Part shown: piece after piece, positions 22,801 to 34,800 of the stretch
Numbering within the stretch: the stretch's first letter is position 1
How the letters are laid out: each line of letters begins with the position of its first letter
Notes under the pieces: model-generated
The model's database searches: none
Told to the model about the DNA's origin: nothing
What the model saw: the letters and a program-made list of their open reading frames with translations, nothing else
Translations under genes and position numbers: made by a program
NCBI GenBank assembly: GCA_037013495.1
Contig: CM072810.1
Location: 28,611,843 to 28,675,842 of the forward strand
Direction: 5' to 3'
DNA: 64,000 bases
DNA from: Hippophae tibetana
Taxonomy: Eukaryota; Streptophyta; Magnoliopsida; Rosales; Elaeagnaceae

Positions 22801-25800
22801 AGTCCGTACAAGTATATCTAGTAATTACTTTCTAAACAGAACTTTGAGATTCTAAGCTAGTTGCAACACAACATCAAGATTCTAAGCCAGTTGTAGCTCC
22901 TATGTCCTCTGACACCAATATTTCTAAATATGATAGTGATTTACTACCAGATCCTACTCATATACGGAACATTAATAGGAGCATTGCAATACTGCACAAT
23001 TGCAAGGCTAGAGATTGTTTTCATCGTGAACAAACTTTGTCAGTTTCTTCAGTCATCTACCTCAACTCATTTGCAAGTGGTAAAGCATTTACGGAGATAC
23101 CTTGGTATTACACAAATTTGATATCTACACATGGGATAATGATGCACAAATCTAACTCTCATAATATTGCTTCTTATACTGATGTAGATTGGGCCTCCTA
23201 TCATTATGACAAGAGGAGCATTGGAGGCCATTGCATCTATCTTGGAAACAATTTGACAACTTGCTTGCTAAAACCTAGTTTTTTATGCTCGAATCAAGCA
23301 TGTAGAGATGGACTTTCACTTCATTCGTGAGAAGGTTATGAATAATGAGCTTACAGTTGAATATACACCCACTCAAGAGCAGCTAGTAGATGTCATGACA
23401 AAGACATTGCCATAGTTTCTATTGGCTAGATAAAGAAGGATAATGAAATGAAAGCTTGCTTATTGGTTAATGGAGCTTGAAGGTGGTGCTAGATTAAATA
23501 GTTTACACATGTGTACGGCTAATGAGTGGTAAGGTATCATGCCTTTGGGCTGTTAGGAGCCATAGTAAGCTCTTTATAAATAGCACACTATAAATACAGA
23601 TTTTATTGAGAATTATTCAATATACAAAGGTATTCATTCAATTTTCCTCTTCATTTTTGTTCTCTATGAGTTTGCTCTACATTTACACCAATATTCAAGG
23701 AAGGCAATATCTCACATTTTAAATTAATATCTATTAGTAATGAGAATTTAAATCAGATTGAAAAATTTAAATTCTGGTGCGGTGCTAAACTCGAAAGTTT
23801 CACATACAAAGACGTTTAGACAAGAATGTTAAAATATAAACATTTCATAGGTTGAACTCGAGAAAAAAAATCACGTAACTCCACCATAATATACCAAAAC
23901 GAATGGTAAATCCACCAAACAATTATATATCCATTAATTTGATTACGTCAATCAATTATTTAATTAAACTAATATTAACCTATAATATACCATGTATTTT
24001 TCTAGAGTCCATAAACACTTACCGATGTTTTCTACTAACCTATAACTTCCCAAGCAAGTTGATACCAACCACAAGCTTTCTAATTGACTACTTTGCCACT
24101 GGGAAAAAACTAATGTAAGAGATGAACACAACTATGCCTGGTAGGGAAATCTCCTAAATAAAATTCGTTTCAAAACACAAAATGTGTTAGTAATAATCGG
24201 AGGCCGTAACACAAGTCAAACAATAGTTTCATGCATTTGGGTAAGCCAAATTCGTAATCAAAACTTGTTGGGCAACATTACTTTTATATAATTTTAATTC
24301 TTTTCAAGTGTGACCTCTATGCTTTTTAGGCCTTACACTTAAAACTCAACAAATTGGGGGTTGCAGCTACTTTTCACTTTGATATTATGTTAGAGTTTGT
24401 TGGTCACCAATCCTCTCCCCAAAGCTTAGGTAGTTGGGAAATGGACTAATGCTACTTTTATGTTATCTAACATTTTCAAATTATTGAGAAACCAATGCCC
24501 AATAAGAACCCAAGAACAACACCTCTGACTACAAATGTGATTGTTTTTCCCACATTGAGAAGCACGTTTTCCCAAACATAAATCCTATACCACACAGACT
24601 CCAATAAGACAGTATGGTCCTGTTTGGCTAACCATATTAGGTTGCTTGATAGGATATTAACAAAATTAGTGTTTGTTAAGGATAAAGGACAAGGCTTAAG
24701 AAAATGTGAGTTTAAAAATAAGGAGCATAAGTGCAATTATTTTGACTGGTGGGTGGATGTGGCCTAGGTGGGTCTCAGTTCAACTAGGACTTTAGAAATG
24801 AAAGGAATGTAGAACAAATTGTTCTTTTGTTTTTCTTAGTGTCTTTTTTACATAGATTAGATCCTAATTTATACTATAAACAAAAAGACTAAAGAAAGGA
24901 ACCTAATTTAAGACAATAATATTTCCTAGTCATATCCTAGTCAGATCCTAATTGCTAGAATATTTTCTAATAATTTCAAGTGTTATAATTATGGGATTAT
25001 ACTATTACTTAGGGATTTCAACACTCCTCCTAAGTTAATAAATTATATATGTTAATCATATCTAACTTAAAGATGAAATTATCGAAGTTTGGTCGAAGAA
25101 GACTTTTTGGTTAGTATATTTGTTGTTTGTTCTTATGTGAGAATATAAGTCATGCAGACAGTCCCACTTCAACCTTCTCTTTGATAAATGTCTATCTCCT
25201 TCTACATGCTTGGTCTTGTCAAGTTGAAATGGATTAAGAAAGGGATTGATGGGGGCTTTGTTGTCCCATAAAGTTTAATTGGAAACTTTTCTATAATTTG
25301 AAGTTCATTTAAGAGATTTTTTAACAACAAAATTTCACAAATTTCCTATACAACTGGTTTAGGACACCACATTTATTTTTACTTCTCCAAGTTATTAATT
25401 CTTGTAAATAAAGGTACAATACCCAATAATGGATCTTCTATCTTTTAATGAGCTAGTCCACATTGCATAAATACAAATTTCTATATCATTAGCTCCACTT
25501 TTGTTAAAGAGTAATCCCTTGCCTGGCGACCCTTTAGGGTACCTAAGAATTTTATAAACAACTTCTAAGTGGAATTCCTTTGGAGAGTGCATGTGTTGAC
25601 TTATGACACCAATTAGAAATATAATGTCAGGTTTGGTATGAGACAAGTAGATAAGTTTTCCTACTTATCTTTAGTATCTGTCTTTAACCACTAGTTTTCC
25701 CATCTGTTCACTCTTCTTTTCATCCTTTATTAGAATGTCACTTGGTTTGCATCTAAATATGTCGTTCTTGTTGAAGAGATGAAGTATTTATTTTCGTTGA

Positions 25801-28800
25801 GGTACACTAATTCCTTTATTTATTTTTTTATTTTGTAACTTCCATTCCTAAGAAATACCTCATTTGTTCCAAATCCTTGACTTCGAGTTCTACGGTTAAG
25901 GTTTTCTTCAATCTCGATTTTTTCCAGATTATTTGCAATTATGATTATATTAACATACATTATTAAAATTGTTTTTCTTTCATTTCTAGTGTATAAAAAA
26001 AATTGTATGATTTGATTGTCCTTGTTGGTATCTTTTTTTCCTCATCGCCTATGCAAATCTATCAAACTAAAGTCTAGGCAACTGTTTAACGTCATAGAGT
26101 ATTTTTTCAATTTATATAGGGTATTTTCTCCTTTATAAGACCCTGAAGGTATGGTTATGAAGACTTCTTCTTCTACTTTTTCATTAAGGAATGCATTTTT
26201 ATGTCCAATTGATGAAGTGCCTAATCTAAATTTGCTTCTAGGGCTAGAAGAACATGCATTGTATTTGGTTTAGATACTGGTGCAAACATTTTAGTGTAAT
26301 CATTCCCATATGTTTGTGAAATCCTTTTACAACCAGACAGGTTTTGTATTGTTCTATCGTTTTATCAGCCTTGTATTTTATTGTAAAAATCCACTTACAA
26401 CCAATTGTAGTCTTTTCTTTTTGTAGTTCTATTACATTCTATTTTCCATTTTTTTCAAGTGTTTTTGTTTCTTCCATAACAACTTATCTTCATTTTGGGA
26501 TTTCTAAAACCTCGTGGATATTATTTGGTATTTTTGTTCTGTCAAAGTTACTGGTAAATGCACGAAATATAAAAGATAGTTTTATACAAAATAAATCTAT
26601 AAATGGGATTAAGAGTACACGATCGTGGTTGTTTTCTAAGAGTAGTAGTTAACTTAGGAGACTTGGGTTCAATGTAGACTTGGGGATATTTGGATATATT
26701 GACTCTCTTGCTTCACGTGTGAAGTTTTTCTTGCCTTTCAATTTAGACTTTCATGAGTAAGTAATTATCTCTTAGTCAATTTTTTTTTAATATTTTTTCT
26801 CTATACTTTAAGTTGCTATATGTAGATGGTATCAGCCTTGTATTTTATTGTGAAAATCCACTTACAACCAATTGTAGTCTTTTCTTTTTGTAGTTCTATT
26901 ACATTCTATTTTCCATTTTTTTCAAGTGTTTTTGTTTCTTCCATAACAACTTATCTTCATTTTGGGATTTCTAAAACCTCGTGGATATTATTTGGTATTT
27001 TTGTTCTGTCAAAGTTACTTGTAAATGCACGAAATATAAAAGATAGTTTTATACAAAATAAATCTATAAATGGGATTAAGAGTACACGATCGTGGTTGTT
27101 TTCTAAGAGTAGTAGTTAACTTAGGAGACTTGGGTTCAATGTAGACTTGGGGATATTTGGATATATTGACTCTCTTGGTGCTTCACGTGTGAAGTTTTTC
27201 TTGCCTTTCAATTTAGACTTTCATGAGTAAGTAATTATCTCTTAGTCAATTTTTTTTTAATATTTTTTCTCTATACTTTAAGTTGCTATATGTAGATGGT
27301 AAAGTAGTACAGGGAGGTATGTTTGGCTTAGGTTCTCTATTTAGATCATTACTCTGATCATTAGTGATATTGGGTGAAGTGAGGTTTAGAGAAGTGATTA
27401 AAGTAGTATTGATCAAAAGTTTATCCTCTTTTACACCTTTCTCTCACTGAGGAGATAGCTTTTGATAGTACATGATGTTTTCAAAGAATGAAACATTGAG
27501 AATGGATCATAAAAATTAAAGCCCTTTTAATTAGAAGAATACTCAATAAAAACACATTATTTAGCTTTGGGTACTAAATAAATGCAGTACAGTTGAACAC
27601 TATCAATGTCAGATTAGATCGATAACAAAGTGTTGTAGTTTTTGAAGTGGTGTTACAAATGAGAGATTTCGACTAGGCATAATATTGACGAGATAAGCAG
27701 AATTTAGAATGACATCTCTCCAAAATTGTTTGGGCATGTTTGTAGTAAACATTAAAGCTCGAGCTACTTCGAGGAGGTGTATTATTTCGTTCAACTATTT
27801 CATTTTTTTGGGGAGTGTTAACGTAGAACTTTGATGTATTATCTCACGATCTTTGAAGATAGTCTTGGAGGTATGGTTGAAATATTCGATATCATTATCA
27901 TTGCGGAGGATTTGGATTTATGTTTGTAACTGGGTTTGAATTATTATGTGAAAGAAAGCTAATGAAAAAATTTCAAATCTTATTTTTTTCTTTTAACAGA
28001 TAAATTCAACAAACTCTGATATGATCATCAATAAAGGTGAAAAATCATTTACTATGAGTACACGTAGGGATACGAGATAGACCCTACATATTACTGTGAA
28101 TTAGGTTAAAGGGTTTGGAAGGTTTGTACGGGGCTCTTGGAAAAGAAGAGCTTTGATGTTTTGCAAACTTACAATTTTCATACATAAAGTTGAACATTTT
28201 ATTATTCAAAAACATTAATGGAAATAACTATTTGAAATACTGGAAGTTTGGATGTCTGGATGTCTCTTTCTATAAAGAGAGAATAAAATTTTGTTATTCT
28301 TAAGAACAGAAACTAAATCACATTTTACAATTTGATAACACTTACTAATATTAGCTTCATTAAAGTAGTATAGATCTTTACATTCTTTAGCATTACCAAT
28401 CAATATCCTTGATGATAAGTCTTGAAAGACAAATAAAATGGAAAAAAAAATTAGCAAAACAATAAGAAGATTTTATTAGTTCGTTAATAGAAATTAAATT
28501 ACAATATAAGTTTGGGACATGGAGTACATAATTGAGAGTTTTAGAATTAAAAATTTAAATATTTTCTTTTTTATGAAAGAAATTTATATGCAATTTTATT
28601 TTTAAGATTCCCAACACATAATGAATTAGTGGTAAATAAATAATAGACATCAATTATATGATATAACGTATTAAAATCAATAATTTAAGGGATTTTGGGT
28701 TGAAAAGTGGTGAAAAAGACATTAAGTGGGTATTTTTATAGGCTAACGAGCCAAATGAAACATTCCTAAGGAGTTGTAAAGTTGCTTCAATTATTCTGAC

Positions 28801-31800
28801 AATGCTCATAAAAAAATCCTTTATTTTTTTACGTGAATTTGGTCCTGATCCGATTTGATTTCCATTTGACCCAATACTTTTTACAAGGACCACCTGTTTT
28901 AATTTGGTTGGCATGGGCTTGACCAAGTTTTATTTCCAGCCCATTTGGATTCATCTTGGTATGCCCATTGTTCCCATTAAATAGTCCTAGACCAAACCCA
29001 TATTTTGGCCCATGAAAGCTTCCATCTAAGCCAGTCTTTAGGGCTGATTTTCATTACTGTTGCTAAGAGAACGGAAAGAGCCAAGAGACCGTAGAGTCCC
29101 AGGCAACTGCGACTACCGGTGCCATCCTTTCCAGCATAGCTTTCCAATGGTGTTCCTTGCGTAGCACTTCTGAGAAGACTTCGTGGACTCATGGTAGAGT
29201 TTGCTGGTTAAAGACCTTATGTGAATATCATCAAGGTCTCTGTTCAATTCGACAAGGAATTCGAACACACGTTCGTTTTTTCAAGTTTTATTCAATAATG
29301 TGTGCTATCCCTTGAAGATCTCACTTTTCTTCGGAACCGAGAACAAGTTCTTGTCACAGTGTGGTCGTTTATTATGTTACATTTTTTGCTCCCTATTTTA
29401 ATTGTCAAAGACGTGTTTTGAATTCAAAAATTTGGGTAGAATCTTGACCATCGGAGTAAGTCTCACGTACGGCTTTTCAGATGTCTTTTGTCGTGGGGAA
29501 AAAGAGGTAGGTTTTACCAGTAAAGGGTACCATAAAGTAGATGAGCCGTTGTAAGCATAGTTTTCTCCAACCTTAGAGAGCACTGGTCTTGTTGGTTACT
29601 GGTTTCTTTTTCTCTCCTGTAAATTAACCCAATTTTACTTTTCCATTGATAATTAATTATACTGATTGAGGCCACTCTCCAAAGTTTCTCCTACTTAGTT
29701 TCCCCATGGTGAGTTGTAAAAATAAACTGTGATTTGAACTTACATTAAGGATGGATTCTGAGACTTGGTCGGGGATTTTAGGGATTATTTTTTGTTTTTC
29801 TCTACCATAGGAGATTGGTTTAATAAAAAACAAGCTCTGATATCATCTATAAAATAAAGGATTGTAGAACAAATTATTATTATTATTATGTATTTTTTTG
29901 GGGTATTTTTCCGTGTGTTTTTGTGCAGAGATTAAATCCTAATTTATACTATAACAAAAGACTAAAAAAAGAAGCTAATTTAAGACAATAATATATCCTA
30001 ATCATGTCCTTGTTATTGTCAGATCCTAATTGCTAGAATATTCTCTAATAATTAGTAGTTGTACAAATATGGGATTCCTTTCGTCAGGGGTTTCCATAAA
30101 TTCCAACTCTTTCTTCATGGTAAATTGATAAAGATTAATTTTTTCGACTTAAGCTTCTTTTTCTTTTTGTAGTTTTCTTTATTTTAGTGATATGCTGTAG
30201 TTGACTGGTTGTTATCATGTCAACCTTTTGTTATGAAATGTATCAGGCTAGAAGAGCTCTACGAGCTTTGAAAGGATTAGTAAGACTGCAAGCCTTAGTT
30301 AGGGGGCATGCTGTGAGAAAACAAGCTGCGATAACTCTTCGTTGTATGCAAGCTTTGGTGAGAGTTCAAGCTCGTGTTCGGGCAAGGCGCGTTCGTCTTT
30401 CTTTGGAAAGTCAAACAGCAGAAAAGAAACTTCAGCAGCAACTGGCAAATGAGGCCTATGTCCGAGAGATTGAAGTAAGTATTTTTCTATACCTATTTTT
30501 TCATTTGTGGATGGTTTGAACAAAATATATTTACTCTCTTTTTGATCTTGTGTGTGTGTCAATCCTTTTCTTTTTGGACCATTGGTGGGTGCCGAAGCAT
30601 ATATGGCTTTATATTACTTTTACATGGACAAAAGTTCTGTTGGAATTTATTAGCCACAATAGAAACATATAAATGCATAATCAATAGTATATTGGGACAT
30701 CTAGTTATTCATTGTTGTGAAATTTCCTATTCAAATTGGCTGTTGTGTGCTAACCCACATATCTGAATTTTTCATACCGGATGACTTGGAAATGGCCAGT
30801 ACAAAAATTCCATGCATTGTTAGAAATCATTTTGTCATAAGCTTTCTATTGATTATCAAATTAAAGTGCATAAATAATAGTTGTAGGATGAAGAATGTTC
30901 AATTGTTTAGTCACAGGTCCTCCGAAAGCTTAAGATGTTGGGAAATGGGGCAGCATTATAACATTCTAACAAATGACCATCTTAAAGTTGTTAAAAAGAT
31001 GGGAAAGTCTAAGAGAGAGGTAGGGGAAAATCGGATTGGGAAGGGAGATATGGTTAACTAAAAAGATCCCAGGAAGTTGTTGGGACTTATGCTTTGACTT
31101 TCCATTAGAGAGTATAAGCTTGTAAACTACGTGCATGGTTATAACTGCTTCAAACAACTAACTTTCTAAGTTTGTCTTGAACGCTTCTAAGGTTAGGTTT
31201 AGTTTCTGCTATGAGATCAATTTCATACATGTATATTGTGTTTGTCTTTATAAAGTTGGTCATCCCTCTCCCAAAAAAAAAAACTAAAAACAAAACAAAA
31301 AATTAAGAATGCATAATGTCACGTCTCGCTCGAATTGTCCCTCAAAATCCAAATAAATGGTGCTTGCTTAAAAAATCTAGATTTTTTTACATGAGAATGT
31401 TCTAGAGCACGCTGAAGGGTGCTAGAATAGGCTAGAATATTCTAGAATATGCCGGATGGTTCACGAAAGATGTAGAAGCCGTTGGAAGCTTACGGAACAT
31501 CCTAGAACTTGCATGAAGGAGCTAGACAAATCTAGAAGACTCTAGAGTTGGCTAGAAGGTCCTAGAATCTTATGGTATATTGTACATAAAACTAGAAGGA
31601 TCTAGAAAGGTGTGACATAGTCTTAAGCTTAGTGCCACACTATAAATAGACCTATTGGTCTTCATTTGTATTCATCATTGGGAAGTTGTAAGATAAACTC
31701 TCTCTAGAGCAATATAAAACATTCTTTACAAACTCTCTTTCTAGTCTCTTTGAAGTTTCATTCGGATTCAAAGACAGGCTTAGTGCAACGGACGGTGCTA

Positions 31801-34800
31801 AGTGTCGTACGATCGCTACTTGAAAAATAAGGTCTTGACAGTTGGTATCAGAGCTTTCGATTGAAGCATTTCTACCTTTGGCATAATGAAGAACGTTGCT
31901 CCATCTACACCAAGCGTTGACGTTCCACCTATGCAACGTGGGCGTGAGGAAGTTCGGAAACCATCAAAGGAATCTCGAGTCAAGTCGAAAGACATGCTTT
32001 CTAACTTAGAAGCACGAGTTGGGAGTGCGCAGGATAGCTTAGGGGAGCTATTTGACCGGGTGGACAACTTAGAGGAACGTTGCAATGGCTTGGAGGTCGA
32101 GGATGTGGAGATCCATGCAGCGGTTAAGGTGTCTCTCAATGAGCTAGACGGTGGGTTAAGGCAAGAGATTGAAGGGTTGAAGGCTGAACTTGCCAAGGTA
32201 AGAGATCTTGTCCAAAGAGAAGTTGCTAATGTCTTGCTTAATGTTGAGGACATGGGTGGTGATCTAACTCTATGTAAGCGGGCGATGGCTGCGGGAACTA
32301 GCATAACCACTATCATTGAAGCTAAGAGGGTGGATGTTCCTAAGCCTAAGACCTTCAATGGTGTTAGGAGTGCTAGGGAAGTTGATAACTTCCTATGAGG
32401 GCTGGAACAATACTTTGAGGCTACTGGCATAACGGATCAGGCCAGCAAGATCCGAACTGTAGCCATGTATTTGTTCGACACTACGATGTTGTGGTGGAGA
32501 CGGGGGCATGGTGATGTGCAACGAGGGGTTTGCACAATTGATACCTTTGATGACTTCAAAAGGGAGTTCAAAATGCAATTCTTCCCCGTAAATGTTGAAG
32601 AGGAGGTAAGAGGCCGACTGCGACGGTTAAAGCAGACAGGTAGCATAAGGGATTATGTGAAGGAGTTCACAACCTTACTGCTTGAAGTTCCTGACACATC
32701 ATACAAGGATGCCTTATTCTTGTTCATGGATGGTCTCCAATCGTGGGCTAACCTTGAGCTCAAGCGACGTGGTGTCCAAGACTTGTCTTCGACTATCACG
32801 ATTGCGGAAAGTTTTATTGACTACTCTACAAACAAGGATAGTTCAAAAGCCACAGATAAAAAGTTTGTTGGAGGAAAGAGTGGGGGAGGCCACGCTAAAA
32901 GTCAGGGACCCAAGAATCATAAAGATGGCTCCTCATTCAAACCAAGAGATAAGGGGAAGGAGAAGGAGGACCATGTTGCCTCGAAACCCCGTGTGACGTG
33001 CTTCATATGCGACAGATCGCATTTGGTACGTGAATGTCCGAAAAGGAAGGTCTCGAGTGCCTTAGTTGCTTCCACTCATGACCAGGATGGAGGCAAGTCG
33101 GACGAAGGTGCGAAGATGGGTTCTTTGCGCCTACTTGGTGTAATGCAGAGCGCCCCAAAGACCCCCAAAGGCTTGATGTACGCAGATGCAACCATCAACG
33201 GGAAGGTCGCCAAAGCTTTGGTGGACACAAGTGCATCTCCCAACTTTGTTTCAGTAGAGGAAGCGAAGAGACTCGGCCTAAAGGTAGTCCATGGAGGGGG
33301 ATTTCTCAAAGCAGTTAACTCGGCAGCACTACCATTGCATGGAGTTGCTTATGGAGTTAAGGTCAGTCTTGGTGCTTAGACTTATCAGTAGCGCCCATGT
33401 ATGACTTCTCTGTTGTATTCGGCATGGAGTTCTTGGACCAGGTTAGAGCTTTCTTGGTGTCATGCTCAAACTCTATGTGCATCATGGATGATTCAAAGGC
33501 GTGTGTGGTACCGACGGACAGGACCACCAAACGTACGACTCAAGCTCTCTCGGCACTTCAATTCAAGAAGGGATTGAAGAGAGAAAAAGAGAGTTACCTT
33601 ACCATCTCAAAAGAATACGATGAGGAAGAGTTGCCAAAGCCAAGCTTGTCAACGGACGTGCAAGTTGTCTCAGATAAGTCCCATGATGTGATGCCTAAAG
33701 CATTGCCCAAACGGTTGCCTCCAAGGAGAGAGGTGGACCACAAAATTGAGTTGGATCTTGGCATAAGACTACCAACAATAAACCCTTATCAGGTGGAAAA
33801 ATCAGAGTCGCGCAGCAAAAGCGTGGTGGCTGATGTGCTAATTCGAAAGGCAGAGTTAGCAGCCTTGAGTAGGCCAAGTAGCCCTTTATTGGAAAGGATC
33901 AAAGAAGGGTTGGAGCATGATGCCCTTGCTCAAAACCTCTTTACCCTCATCAAGGGAGGAAAGACAAGACGATTTTGGTTGAGTGACGGACTACTCTACG
34001 CCAAGCAGAATCGTATCTTTGTACCGAAATGGGGGAGCTCAAGGAAAGAGCTTATCAAAGAGTGTCATGATTCACTATGGACTGGACACCCAGGAATGAG
34101 GCGTACCTTTGCATTTTTATACACCTTTATTGTTTTTGAAACTTAAAAAAAAATGTAGCCATATTCAAGTTTACTCCCCCCCTCCCCCCAATTAGTTGAC
34201 TTTACATTTATTTATTGTGACTTAAGAGAGAATGAAACTATAAAAACAGAACTTTTTACCAAATGAGTTTTGTTTTCTTCCCCCCAAATGAATTAAAAAA
34301 ATAGAAAACTAGTTCAAACACAAGAAAACACAACTTAAAAACAGAACTCGTTACAAAATGAGTCCTAAAGCTTTTCAACAGGGCACTGTACAAGCAGTTG
34401 TGGAAGAGTCTCTTATAAGTCCTTTCTTGTTTTGTGGTAGTTTTTTAGACATTTCATACTGTCTTTACTTGTGCTGCAGGAAGGTTGGTGTGACCGTGTT
34501 GGTTCTGTTGAGGAAATTCAAGCCAAGTTGTTGAAAAGGAAGGAGGCTGCTGCTAAGCGCGAGCGAGCAATGGCATATGCCTTGGCTCATCAGGTTTGTG
34601 AATGTATTAAAATTTAAACAAAATAAAGCAGGCCCAAATGGGAGAAAAGAAGGTCATAAATCAGAATTCATATTCAAAACACGCATTTATAATCAGGGAT
34701 GCTTGACTATAAATCCTGAACCAAAACAGAAAGTTTCTTGTTTAGATGTGCTACACATGTTCCACAAACTTCACACTGAATCTGATAAGCATCTGTCAAA

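Larger units (their letters stand above)
19170..23687 (+). mobile_element. Ty1/copia retrotransposon fossil, near full length
   Basis: The element is bounded by related LTRs and by an exact 5-bp target duplication, CCAAT (19,165-19,169 and 23,688-23,692). A primer-binding site (gggtatcagagc) follows the 5' LTR, and a purine tract (gcttgaaggtgg) precedes the 3' LTR. In order it shows gag (about 19,478-19,880, with [13 protein letters not shown]), the GAG-pre-integrase motif [13 protein letters not shown] (about 20,950), degraded integrase (about 21,110-21,500), reverse transcriptase (about 22,140-22,820, including YVDDFLVT) and RNase H (about 22,930-23,400). That order, integrase before reverse transcriptase, defines copia. 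It is broken with many breaks (ten or more), and its LTRs are clearly diverged, so it is old. Confidence 0.93.
24808..30097 (-). mobile_element. Ty1/copia retrotransposon fossil, minus strand
   Basis: Similar LTRs lie at 24,808-25,023 (3') and 29,863-30,097 (5'). The complement of a primer-binding site, gctctgatatcat, sits just below the right LTR, and a purine tract (AGGAGGAGTG on the minus strand) is next to the left one. On the minus strand I recognise a GAG-pre-integrase piece (about 28,215-28,460), integrase ([19 protein letters not shown], about 27,740) and RNase H ([17 protein letters not shown] and [14 protein letters not shown], about 25,395-25,646). It is heavily broken, and most of gag and reverse transcriptase is hard to recognise. 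A near-identical 467/470-bp tandem duplication lies inside. Confidence 0.85.
18260..30246 (+). other. IQD intron 3, 12 kb, expanded by two copia elements
   Basis: The intron interrupts the IQ67 domain at the family's conserved position. About 9.8 kb of its 12 kb is two Ty1/copia fossils in opposite orientations. The remaining 2.2 kb is ordinary AT-rich intron with a G-rich tract near 18,521. Confidence 0.9.
31317..34120 (+). mobile_element. Ty3/gypsy retrotransposon fossil (5' LTR, gag, protease, partial pol)
   Basis: The 524-bp 5' LTR is followed by TGGTATCAGAGC (about 31,843), then gag with a coiled-coil-like N-terminus (about 31,886-32,400) and the core [14 protein letters not shown] (about 32,550). 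A CCHC knuckle [15 protein letters not shown] is near 33,000, an aspartic-protease-like segment [12 protein letters not shown] near 33,215, and an [14 protein letters not shown] zinc-binding segment of integrase near 34,070. Frames remain long, so it is younger than the copia elements in intron 3. It is partial and broken: the polymerase core and 3' LTR are not seen. It is gypsy by its gag, protease and H2C2 finger. The right edge is approximate. Confidence 0.88.
30475..34479 (+). other. IQD intron 4, 4 kb, holds a partial gypsy element
   Basis: Runs from gtaagt to cttgtgctgcag. The first 840 bp and the last 350 bp look like ordinary intron; between them lies the gypsy fossil at 31,317-34,120. 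A C-rich run sits near 34,178. Confidence 0.88.

Noticed and set aside
24476-24736. Minus-strand frame of 86 codons with hydrophobic stretches
   Set aside because: No start context, no homology that I recognise, and it lies in intron sequence between two transposons.
26344-27119. Two nearly identical plus-strand frames that look like a duplicated membrane protein
   Set aside because: They are antisense shadows of the duplicated pol region of a minus-strand copia fossil; the likeness comes from the 467/470-bp tandem duplication.
31816-32430. A 204-codon minus-strand frame, Ser/Leu rich
   Set aside because: It is the antisense of the gypsy gag on the plus strand, which has recognisable gag features.
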